Below are positions 42,695-49,997 of a stretch of 49,997 bases of DNA, one piece after another. The number at the start of each line of letters is the position of its first letter. Within the stretch, counting starts at the first letter, position 1. Both the position numbers and the translations under genes were made by a program. The notes beneath the pieces are model-generated. The model was given only the letters and a program-made list of their open reading frames with translations, searched no databases and had not been told where the DNA came from. Source of the stretch: Serratia sp. Ag1 (GTDB taxonomy: Bacteria > Pseudomonadota > Gammaproteobacteria > Enterobacterales > Enterobacteriaceae); assembly GCF_000743355.1 (NCBI RefSeq), contig NZ_JQEI01000032.1, positions 1-49,997 on the forward strand, written 5' to 3'.

Positions 42695-42763
42695 TGATGA
42701 TGTTTTACCGTCTTGGAACGCCAGAAGTTAATTGGCCGGAGACGCTGCACACAGCGCCTGAAA

Positions 42764-43105
42764 TTATCGGTGTTGCTCGCCGCTAAAATTGCTGGTGTCA
42801 TGCTGCTGACTATGGGCATAGCGATTGAAAGTAGCCGCATCTTTTGCCAGAGCGTCCAGATGTGCTCCCAGCATTTTTATCTGCTTGATCAGTGCATGCT
42901 GCTCCGGGACGGAACTGGCGGTATTCAGCTTGCGGATCAGTTGCTCATTCTGCATTCGTAATGCAACCTCACGCTGTTGGGCCTCTTCCAACAGCTGCTG
43001 CAGAGCCTGATAGCTTTGCTGCCATTCGCGGTGCTGTTTTTCAAAGCTGGCCTGCAACTCATTCATTGCATTCTGAAACTGGATATCCAGTTCACGCACT
43101 GTCAT
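42764..43105 (-). CDS. Small coiled-coil protein, MbeD/MobD-like
   Basis: A 113-residue hydrophilic protein whose first 65 residues are a heptad-type coiled coil (FQNAMNELQASFEKQHREWQ and RMQNEQLIRKLNTASS). The N-terminal pattern resembles the MbeD/MobD mobilisation/exclusion family of ColE1-type plasmids, but no plasmid genes are nearby and the match is by eye. ATG 43105 (MTVRELDIQF) has an AAAGGGAAA site; the frame open to 43240 is not used. Function unknown. Confidence 0.6.
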   Translation of the reverse strand: MTVRELDIQFQNAMNELQASFEKQHREWQQSYQALQQLLEEAQQREVALRMQNEQLIRKLNTASSVPEQHALIKQIKMLGAHLDALAKDAATFNRYAHSQQHDTSNFSGEQHR

Positions 43106-43293
43106 GGTTTTTTCCCTTTGCGGCACTCGATCATGGCATGCAGTATAGCGAAAATGGCTCAGAAGCTCACCCGTTGTGGGCAATTCGTGGCTTGCAACCT
43201 GTGCGGGGCGTTTTACAATCCTCTTTATTACCCACATCACAAGGAACCCCAGACCCTTTATTGACTGGCATAATTCCCTGAGAGTGAAGCGAA

Positions 43294-43866
43294 ATGATCA
43301 ACGAAGACAAAGGTTTTTTTGAGCAAGCGATGGCCGATGTAACCCCGCTATCTGAGGGGCAGCAGACGCTGTACTTCAAACCGCAGGATCCTGTCGACAA
43401 ACGCGCCCGCCGCGAAGCGCAGGCGTTACGGCTGGAGAATTTCCTCAGTACCGGTTTTCTCGAGATTATTGCGTGTGATATTCCATTGGAATACAAGGGG
43501 GAAGGGATTCAGCAGGGCGTGTTGGACAAATTACGCAGTGGGCACTATGCGCCCCAGGCCAGCTTGAACCTGCTGAAGCGCCCGGTAGAAACCTGCCGTC
43601 AGGAGCTGTTCCGCTTTATTATGCAGGCGCAGCAAGACAGCCTGCGCTCGCTGCTGATCGTGCATGGTCGCGGGCGTGGAGATCAGAGCCATGCCAATAT
43701 TGTGCGCAGCTACGTGGCCAAATGGCTGGCGCAGTTTGAGCAAGTGCAGGCGTTTTGCCGGGCTCTGCCGCGTGATGGCGGTGAAGGTGCCTGTTATGTC
43801 ACGTTGCGCAAGTCTGCCGCAGCGAAGGCTGAAAACTTCGAACGCCACGCCAAGCGCAGCCGTTAA
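43294..43866 (+). CDS. smrA: DNA endonuclease SmrA
   Basis: A 190-residue Smr-domain protein like E. coli SmrA (YdaL). The N-terminal part (to about 85) contains DVTPLSEGQQTLYFKPQDP, and the C-terminal Smr domain has the core LLIVHGRGRGDQSHANIVRSY near residue 120 and ends with YVTLRKS. SmrA is a nicking endonuclease; its cellular role is unclear. Length matches the family (187). It is convergent with the DoxX gene. Confidence 0.88.
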   Translation: MINEDKGFFEQAMADVTPLSEGQQTLYFKPQDPVDKRARREAQALRLENFLSTGFLEIIACDIPLEYKGEGIQQGVLDKLRSGHYAPQASLNLLKRPVETCRQELFRFIMQAQQDSLRSLLIVHGRGRGDQSHANIVRSYVAKWLAQFEQVQAFCRALPRDGGEGACYVTLRKSAAAKAENFERHAKRSR

Positions 43867-43971
43867 GCGTTGTCTGTTTGAACTAACAATCGGGAAAGCG
43901 CTGCGAAGTGCAAAGGCTTTTTTGCGATTAAGAGGCCAACGGCACGGTGAAACGCCGTTGGCTACAAAAGT

Positions 43972-44385
43972 TTATTGCTTAAACCATTTGTGATCGAGCG
44001 AGAAACGGCCTGCCCCGGTGACCGACAGCAGCAGCAACCCGGCGATAATACTGATATTTTTAAAAAAACCAATCTCATTGCCCAGCATTTCTGCTCCGCT
44101 CATCCGCCAGAATGGATGGCCAATCAGAGCTGTCCCCAACACATAAATCGCATAAATAATTGCCAATGGTCTGGTAAAAGCCCCCAGGACAATGGCGATA
44201 CCGAAAATAAACTCAACGACTACGGAAACGATCGCTGCCAGATAGGGGAATGGCGTGCCATACCTCTCCATCGATGAGATCGTGGCACCAAAATTGGTCA
44301 ACTTCATCCAGCCGAAAATAATAAATAAGACCATCAGCAATATTCTCGACAGCAGGATTGTGCCGTCTTTCAAACTTTCGCTCAT
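43972..44385 (-). CDS. DoxX-family membrane protein
   Basis: A 137-residue four-segment inner-membrane protein of the DoxX/YphA/YqjF type (ILLMVLFIIFGWMKL near residue 15, FGIAIVLGAFTRPLAIIYAIY near 65). Function unknown; members are linked to redox stress. ATG 44385 (MSESLKDG) has an AAGGGG site. A 9-bp inverted repeat GCCAACGGC / GCCGTTGGC at 43935-43962, shared with the convergent smrA gene, may act as its terminator. Confidence 0.85.
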   Translation of the reverse strand: MSESLKDGTILLSRILLMVLFIIFGWMKLTNFGATISSMERYGTPFPYLAAIVSVVVEFIFGIAIVLGAFTRPLAIIYAIYVLGTALIGHPFWRMSGAEMLGNEIGFFKNISIIAGLLLLSVTGAGRFSLDHKWFKQ

Positions 44386-44427
44386 CGTGAACCCCTTAGC
44401 CACTACGGAATGATGTGGTTGTACCTA

Positions 44428-44483
44428 ATAAAGCCTAGAACAAGTTCACACTTTTTCTAGCCTAGGCAGAGAGATAGGCTTTA
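44428..44483. other. Long inverted repeat upstream of DoxX gene
   Basis: ATAAAGCCTA (44428-44437) and TAGGCTTTAT (44474-44483) are perfect 10-bp arms with a 36-nt loop, in the 385-bp gap between DoxX and the phosphatase gene. The loop contains CTAGCCTAGG, which could pair competitively. No gene was seen in this gap. Confidence 0.5.
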
Positions 44484-44635
44484 TCCCTGAGGTTCATTTG
44501 CCTGTGCCGAGCAGTTTGTGTGTTGCCTGAATGATCATCCGTACCTCGAGATCCGGCGGAGCTATGCCGATTTCGCTACCTTCGCTAAAGAAATCCCTCA
44601 AGTATCTAACCCCCTTCAATACCATAGTGATGATT

Positions 44636-44657
44636 ATGTTTAACAAAAATTAAACAT
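44636..44657. promoter_or_regulatory. Candidate operator of the phosphatase/transporter operon
   Basis: ATGTTTAA-N6-TTAAACAT is a perfect 8-bp inverted repeat about 114 bases before the phosphatase start, in an AT-rich stretch followed by another partial copy (AAACATACAT). It has the size of a dimeric repressor site. Confidence 0.5.
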
Positions 44658-44770
44658 AAAACATACATATAAGCGTTATGTGCTTCGTTCATCGGCGGCT
44701 TTCCCTTCCGTTAAACAGAGCCTGTCAGCCGCAATGTTGTTCACAAGAACCTGCAACTGGGAGCATGAAT

Positions 44771-45586
44771 ATGGAACTGAAACATTTCACCAGGGTCGCT
44801 GAATCCATCGCCGATCAGACCCGTCAATTAATTAAACAAGAGCGCCAACGTTACCTTTACGGTGGCCGGGAGTTTGAGACTAAAGACGATCTCAGCCCGG
44901 TCACCCAGATTGATCAGCAAGTTGAGCAACTGATCCGCGAACAGCTAAACCAGGCGTTTCCTTCCCATGGCATTTTGGGGGAGGAGTTCGGGGCCGAAGC
45001 CCAGAACGAAGAGTGGGTATGGGTAATCGATCCCATCGACGGCACTAAACAGTTTATTGCGGGCGTTCCGGTTTACGGCACATTGCTGGCGCTGTGCCAC
45101 CACGGCCAACCGGTGGTCGGGATCATTGATATTCCGGCGCTGGATGAGCGCTGGGTCGGTATTACCGGGCAGCCCAGCACGCTGAATGGCCACCCGATCA
45201 CGACTCGGCCCTGCCTGAATCTGGCAGAGGCTCTGATGTCCACCAGTAACACCGAGTTTGTGCTGCCTGAACATCGGGCGGGCTATAACCATCTGCTCAA
45301 AGCCAGCAAATGGCGGATCTACGGCGCTGCTTGCTATGCCTACGGTTGCCTGGCGGCTGGCCGCATCGATCTCAGCGTCGACAGCGGCGGTATGCGCGAA
45401 GTTGATTACTGCGCCATGGTGCCGATCATCGAAGGCGCAGGCGGCAAAATCACCGACTGGCACGGTGAGCCGCTCACCATGTATTCCAAATCCACCGTTG
45501 TTGCCGCAGGCGACCCGCGACTGCATGCGCAGGTTCTGGCAACGCTCTCCCACCATGGCAATTCACAACCTCATCTCTCTGCATGA
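44771..45586 (+). CDS. Inositol monophosphatase-family phosphatase
   Basis: A 271-residue metal-dependent phosphatase of the IMPase/HisN/CysQ superfamily. Metal-binding motifs are GEEFG near residue 69, VIDPIDGTKQF near 84 and MREVDYCAMVPIIEGAGG near 212. It could be an inositol-phosphate, histidinol-phosphate or sugar-phosphate phosphatase. ATG 44771 is preferred for its nine-base spacing from GGGAG; ATG 44765 two codons earlier is possible. The gene is 12 bases from the UhpC-like transporter, so uptake and dephosphorylation of an organophosphate are probably coupled. Confidence 0.82.
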   Translation: MELKHFTRVAESIADQTRQLIKQERQRYLYGGREFETKDDLSPVTQIDQQVEQLIREQLNQAFPSHGILGEEFGAEAQNEEWVWVIDPIDGTKQFIAGVPVYGTLLALCHHGQPVVGIIDIPALDERWVGITGQPSTLNGHPITTRPCLNLAEALMSTSNTEFVLPEHRAGYNHLLKASKWRIYGAACYAYGCLAAGRIDLSVDSGGMREVDYCAMVPIIEGAGGKITDWHGEPLTMYSKSTVVAAGDPRLHAQVLATLSHHGNSQPHLSA

Positions 45587-45598
45587 CAGGTGGACATT

Positions 45599-46930
45599 AT
45601 GATCAAATGGATGAAATCAGCTCCGGTGCAGCCAGTGACTGCGGATGCCGAACAGGTTAACCACACCTATCGTTACTGGCGTATTCATATCATGCTCGGT
45701 ATGTACGTCGGTTATGCGGTGTATTACTTCACCCGCAAAAGTTTTAACTATGTGATGCCAGAAATGCTGAAAGACTTGGGGCTGACAGTGGCAGATGTCG
45801 GCCTGATGGGGACGCTGTTTTATTTTATGTATGGTGCTTCCCGTTTTATTTCTGGAGTGATGAGCGATGCCGCCAACCCACGCTATTTTATGGGCGTAGG
45901 GCTGATCCTGACGGGGGTGATCAATATTCTGTTTGGTTTCAGCTCGTCGTTGTTTGCCCTGACGGCGTTCTGGATCGCGAATGCGTTCTTCCAGGGATGG
46001 GGATGGGCTCCTTGTTCCAAGCTGCTCACGACTTGGTACTCGCGCAACGAACGGGGCTTCTGGTGGGCCATCTGCAACACATCGCACAACGTCGGCGGGG
46101 CGGTGATTCCGCTGCTGGCTGGGGTACTGGCCGTGAATTACGGTTGGCGCTACGGGATGATTGTGCCAGGGCTGATTGCGATTGTTAGCGGTTGCTTCCT
46201 TTGTTTTCGTTTACGCGATCGCCCGGTAGCTATGGGTTTGCCTACCGTGGGCCAGTGGCGAGCGGATCCGCAAGAACTGGAGCAAGAACAAAGCAGCAGC
46301 AAACTGCCGCTGATGGCGATTTTAAAACGCTATATCTTCACCAATAAATACATCTGGCTGCTGGCGATCTCCTATGTGTTTGTCTATGTGGTGCGTATTG
46401 GCATTAACGATTGGGGCAACCTGTACCTGATACAGAATCATGGCTATTCGCTAGTGAAGGCTAACTCTTCTTTGACCATGCTGGAGGTCGGGGGCTTTAT
46501 CGGCACCATCGTGGCAGGGTGGGGCTCGGATAAGCTGTTTGCCGGTAACCGGGTGCCGATGAATATCATTTTTATGATTGGTATTTTTGTCAGCGTGCTG
46601 TTGATCTGGTTGTTACGCATTGATAGCTATCTGTTTAATGCCACCTGCTTCTTCTTTATCGGCTTTTTTATCTTTGGCCCACAGATGTTGATTGGTATTG
46701 CCGCGGCAGAGTCTGCGCACAAAGATTCTGCTGGGGCGGCAACCGGGTTTGTCGGCATCTTTGGTTACCTGGGGGCCGGGTTGTCTGGCTGGCCGCTGGC
46801 TAAAGTGCTCGAAACCTGGAGTTGGGATGGCTTCTTCTTGGTGCTATCGGCAACGACCATGGCTTCGGCTCTGCTGCTGTTACCGTTGGTGGTTAAGCCA
46901 CGGCGGGTAGAACCGGCAACTGCCAGTTAA
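45599..46930 (+). CDS. Organophosphate:phosphate antiporter (UhpC/GlpT-like MFS)
   Basis: A 443-residue MFS protein of the OPA family, closest by eye to E. coli UhpC: YYFTRKSFNYVMPEM near residue 43, FFQGWGWAPCSKLLTTWYSR near 128 and QMLIGIAAAESAHKDSAGAATG in segments near 360. UhpC is a sensor for glucose-6-phosphate, but no uhpAB genes are near; the partner here is a phosphatase gene. The likely role is import of a phosphorylated compound in exchange for phosphate. ATG 45599 has an AGGTGGA site. Confidence 0.85.
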   Translation: MIKWMKSAPVQPVTADAEQVNHTYRYWRIHIMLGMYVGYAVYYFTRKSFNYVMPEMLKDLGLTVADVGLMGTLFYFMYGASRFISGVMSDAANPRYFMGVGLILTGVINILFGFSSSLFALTAFWIANAFFQGWGWAPCSKLLTTWYSRNERGFWWAICNTSHNVGGAVIPLLAGVLAVNYGWRYGMIVPGLIAIVSGCFLCFRLRDRPVAMGLPTVGQWRADPQELEQEQSSSKLPLMAILKRYIFTNKYIWLLAISYVFVYVVRIGINDWGNLYLIQNHGYSLVKANSSLTMLEVGGFIGTIVAGWGSDKLFAGNRVPMNIIFMIGIFVSVLLIWLLRIDSYLFNATCFFFIGFFIFGPQMLIGIAAAESAHKDSAGAATGFVGIFGYLGAGLSGWPLAKVLETWSWDGFFLVLSATTMASALLLLPLVVKPRRVEPATAS

Positions 46931-46942
46931 ACATTGGGGAAA

Positions 46943-46970
46943 ATCGCTCCTCGCAGTGAAGGGGAGCGAT
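46943..46970 (+). terminator. Hairpin after the OPA transporter
   Basis: ATCGCTCC / GGAGCGAT, an 8-bp stem with a 12-nt loop, 12 bases after the transporter stop. There is no T run, so it is a possible weak terminator. The remaining gap to 47205 shows nothing else clear. Confidence 0.45.
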
Positions 46971-47205
46971 ACTGCAAGGATAAACGGGTGGTAAAAATTT
47001 TATCAAAGTGTCTGTTGTAGATTACTGCGCCTTCTCTCTGAATCGAAAGTCATCCCTCCTTTTACCTATTATCCGAGTGGCGGAACTGTGCTTTACTCTG
47101 CTGTCGGTAAGGTGTCAGGTTACTGTCGGGTTGCTGACCTGTTGCTGTGAACGCCTTCAGCGCATAGTGTGCGAAACCTCCATTCGCCTATAAAGGATGA
47201 TATCC

Positions 47206-47685
47206 ATGAGTCAGAATTGCATTAAACAACTGCGGCTTTCCAGAGCCTGGTCACAGGAACAATTGGCGGAGCTTTCGTCCCTCAGCGTGCGCACTATTCA
47301 GCGCATTGAGAATGGTGAGCAGGCCAGCCTTGAGACACTCAGCGCTATTGCTGCCGTATTTAATATCAGCGTGACAGAGATTTCTGGAAGCGGAGAGCAG
47401 CCCTATATTGAGCAACGTGATAATGCGCTGGATCAGCAGATTGAAAACGCCAAGGCTCGGGTTGCCGCAGAGAGCAACTTCTACCGCAACCTGCTGGTTT
47501 ATGTGGTAGTGAACCTGTTTTTGTACGCCATCAACCACTTTATTACCCCGGCTAGCATCTGGTTTGTTTGGCCGTTGGCCATCTGGGGAACATTTATTCT
47601 GCTGCAAGGAGCAAAAGTCTTTTTCTTGCAAGACTGGTTGGCCCGCTGGCAGCAGGAGCGTTTGCAGAAAATACTGCGAAAATAA
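47206..47685 (+). CDS. XRE-family regulator with C-terminal 2TM domain
   Basis: A 159-residue protein: an N-terminal XRE helix-turn-helix (about 1-60, LRLSRAWSQEQLAELSSLSV and TIQRIENGEQ), a short linker, then two membrane helices (NLLVYVVVNLFLYAINHFI and SIWFVWPLAIWGTFILLQG, about 100-145) of the 2TM domain type. It is probably a membrane-tethered transcription regulator; target unknown. ATG 47206 (MSQNCIKQ) is preferred because the AAAGG site is nine bases away; an ATG three codons earlier is too close to it. It stands alone and has its own terminator. Confidence 0.85.
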   Translation: MSQNCIKQLRLSRAWSQEQLAELSSLSVRTIQRIENGEQASLETLSAIAAVFNISVTEISGSGEQPYIEQRDNALDQQIENAKARVAAESNFYRNLLVYVVVNLFLYAINHFITPASIWFVWPLAIWGTFILLQGAKVFFLQDWLARWQQERLQKILRK

Positions 47686-47766
47686 TGGCGGGTAGGTTTA
47701 TTGCTGTTGATGACGCAAGAACAGAGTGAACCCCCGCAAATAGCAAGGGTGAGCCGTTAAGAGCCA

Positions 47767-47793
47767 ATAACGCGGGTTTGTGGCCCGCGTTAT
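47767..47793 (-). terminator. Hairpin between XRE and EamA genes
   Basis: ATAACGCGGG / CCCGCGTTAT, a perfect 10-bp stem with a 7-nt loop. There is no long T run on either strand; on the minus strand it lies about 95 bases after the EamA stop. Confidence 0.5.
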
Positions 47794-47826
47794 CACCGAC
47801 CCTAAGCATTACATTGATAACCCTCC

Positions 47827-47862
47827 CCCCGCTGCAACAAGGATTTTGCCGCGGGGTTTTTG
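47827..47862 (+). terminator. Terminator between XRE and EamA genes
   Basis: CCCCGC(T)GCAA pairs with TTGC(C)GCGGGG and is followed by TTTTTG on the plus strand. It would end transcripts from the XRE gene. Confidence 0.7.
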
Positions 47863-47886
47863 TGCTTAACTGATCGGCATGATGCT

Positions 47887-48813
47887 TTAGGCTTGTTTAA
47901 TTCGGTTTACCAGCCAAATACCGCCACATACCAGCAGCAATGCCAGAACGTTGCGCCATTCCATAATACTTTCATTGAGGAAGATGGCAGAAAGTACAGC
48001 ACCGGATACCGGAATCAGGAAGTTGAAGGGGGCGACCATTCCCACACGGTTGTATTTTAGCAATAAGCTCCACAGGGCAAACGCCACGGAAGACAATAAA
48101 ACCAGGTAACCCAACAGCAGCAGCGCCTGCCAACCGAATTCCGTCAATTCGCCGCCAAACAGATAGCCACCCAGCGTGAGCACCAGGCCGCCGATGGCAA
48201 GCTGATAGCCGGTCATCACCGTGCTGTCGATATGTTGAGAAATACGTTTACCATAAATCGTTGCGGCAGAGAGGATAAAGGCAGCCAGCACTACCGAGCC
48301 TTCGCCCATCAACGTGAAGGTGAAATTGGTGAGGTCGGGGCTGAAATTGACCACCATTACGCCAGCAAAACCCAGTATGCAGCCAATAATTTTATTGAAG
48401 CTTAACCGATCGTTTTGGTAGAGATAATGCGCCAGCAGCACACTGAAGAAAGTACTGGTCGCATTCATAATGGAACCCGCGACACCGGTGGTGTACGCCA
48501 AACCAATATAAAAGAACACATACTGCAGTGACGTTTGGGTTAAACCTAACAGAGTCATCTGCTTGTAATGTATTGGTTTCATGTTGGTGATTGATTTGCC
48601 GCTGGCAACGGCAAACATCAGCAACACGAGCCCAGCCAGCAAAAAGCGGTAACCGGCAAACACCATTTTGCTGGGGATATCATCTGGCGAGATATTAAAC
48701 AGTTCATAGCCGTTTTTGATCGCCGGGTAGGCACTCCCCCAGAGGAGGCAACAGAAGGTGGCACCGAAGAAGACAAATTTTTTATTGGTGAAAAGAAGCG
48801 GACTGCGTTCCAC
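47887..48813 (-). CDS. EamA/DMT-family transporter
   Basis: A 308-residue, ten-segment drug/metabolite transporter with two EamA repeats (about 10-145 and 160-300; FCCLLWGSAYPAIKNGYEL opens the first, and NFLIPVSGAVLSAIFLNESI marks the second). Members export amino acids or other metabolites; substrate unknown. The start appears to be GTG 48813, with AAGGG eight bases upstream. It is convergent with the XRE gene. The leader 48814-48998 shows nothing clear. Confidence 0.85.
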   Translation of the reverse strand: MERSPLLFTNKKFVFFGATFCCLLWGSAYPAIKNGYELFNISPDDIPSKMVFAGYRFLLAGLVLLMFAVASGKSITNMKPIHYKQMTLLGLTQTSLQYVFFYIGLAYTTGVAGSIMNATSTFFSVLLAHYLYQNDRLSFNKIIGCILGFAGVMVVNFSPDLTNFTFTLMGEGSVVLAAFILSAATIYGKRISQHIDSTVMTGYQLAIGGLVLTLGGYLFGGELTEFGWQALLLLGYLVLLSSVAFALWSLLLKYNRVGMVAPFNFLIPVSGAVLSAIFLNESIMEWRNVLALLLVCGGIWLVNRIKQA

Positions 48814-48998
48814 AAAACATCCCTTTTAAAATAAAAATGAAATACCGTTTCGTTATAGCGAGATCTGCCTGAAAAGTCCTGCTTAACTTCACTTTTTACC
48901 CGCTTTTGGTGCCATAAACCCTAAATGTGCATGAAACAGGTTTTTTCCCTGTATGAGCGGTGTTTTGAATCGATGTGCTCTGGGGCGTTAGCAACAAA

Positions 48999-49017
48999 GC
49001 GCCAGATGGGCTGGCGC
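48999..49017 (-). terminator. Terminator-like hairpin after the DUF3617 gene
   Basis: GCGCCAG / CTGGCGC with a 5-nt loop, followed on the minus strand by TTTGTTGC, 49 bases beyond the stop of the truncated gene. Confidence 0.6.
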
Positions 49018-49065
49018 AAAACAACCTGGTGCCTCAAGGGGAAAGTCTTTTAGTGCGAATATGGC

Positions 49066-49406
49066 TTAGTGGCATTCGCCAATTCGTTTTCCATACATAT
49101 GCATATCGATAAAATAAGATCCTGCCTGGGCATGAGTGCCGTCTAAGCGTCCTTTGAGATCGTAGCTTGTGCTGGTGTACACGCCGCTGAGTTTGCCTTT
49201 AGATTTCCCCTCTTCGTTAATGCACGCAAGCCCCATCTCCAGCTTATTGCCTGAGGCCATGTTCCACGAGGTGATTTTGCAACCCGAATCTTTAAAGTTT
49301 GACGCCATTGCAGCGCGCGCATCTTTCGCTTGCTCGGCTGATACGCACTGTTCGTCTTCATCATCCTCGGGGGAGTTGGACAGTGCTTGCCCGTTGAGCA
49401 TCATAG
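49066..49406 (-). pseudogene. DUF3617-type protein, 5' end removed by IS insertion
   Basis: The remaining ~113 codons encode the C-terminal part of what looks like a DUF3617 secreted protein: a Cys-containing middle (EQCVSAEQAKDARAAM), DSGCKITSWNMASGNKLEMG, and the ending MYGKRIGECH. The expected signal peptide and first half are missing; the open frame continues upstream into the IS end, giving a meaningless start. The gene is thus truncated, at least in this copy. The family match is by eye. Confidence 0.7.

Positions 49407-49997
<591 letters not shown>

Noticed and set aside
44678-44770. N-terminal extension of the IMPase-family gene
   Set aside because: The added residues are Cys/Arg/Pro-rich and precede the ribosome binding site GGGAG; the family starts near MELKHF.

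Overview
The window is a chromosomal segment from a member of the Enterobacterales, most likely Serratia or a close relative in the Yersiniaceae. This rests on near-full-length resemblance of most proteins to remembered E. coli orthologues, canonical 126-127 bp ERIC repeats plus expanded and shortened versions, and moderate GC content. All gene identifications were made by reading the sequence; no database search was run.

Layout. Positions 1-240 hold the end of an rRNA operon (5S rRNA and terminator). It is followed by a block known from E. coli next to rrnG: kgtP, then pssA, patZ, tapT and trxC on the minus strand and yfiF on the plus strand. In E. coli ung follows yfiF; here the block joins a second E. 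coli-like block. That block holds the EmrRAB drug-efflux operon with an extra outer-membrane channel gene, an intact ygaY-type transporter, and the ProVWX (ProU) glycine betaine/proline betaine importer with a recognisable promoter.

Positions 19286-31782 hold a complete sulfoquinovose (plant sulfolipid sugar) catabolic cluster. The regulator CsqR/YihW and the kinase YihV are transcribed divergently from yihU, aldolase, mutarotase, isomerase, yihQ, yihP, yihO and ompL. The overall order matches the E. coli yih cluster. However, the class I aldolase YihT is replaced by a class II metal-dependent aldolase, and the YihS isomerase by a fucose-isomerase-family enzyme. The expected route is: OmpL and YihO/P for entry, YihQ to release sulfoquinovose (SQ) from glycosides, mutarotase, isomerase to sulfofructose (SF), YihV to SF-1-phosphate, aldolase to DHAP and sulfolactaldehyde, and YihU to dihydroxypropanesulfonate, which is exported. 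Sulfosugar-specific residues of YihQ, YihV and YihU are all present. This hybrid pathway is the most interesting system in the window.

The rest (32-50 kb) is more mosaic. It includes a HigBA toxin-antitoxin pair with a clear autoregulated promoter; a CitAB/DcuSR-type two-component system divergent from a 2-hydroxycarboxylate transporter; a CMD-family protein divergent from a MocR regulator; a DUF883 protein; and an Asr acid-shock protein with tandem repeats and an RstA box. Further on are an alpha/beta hydrolase gene broken by one stop codon beside a membrane-bound AraC regulator, small conserved genes, smrA, and a DoxX protein. A phosphatase plus UhpC-like transporter operon, a membrane-tethered XRE regulator and an EamA exporter follow. 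The window ends inside an IS3-family element that has cut the 5' end off a DUF3617-type gene.
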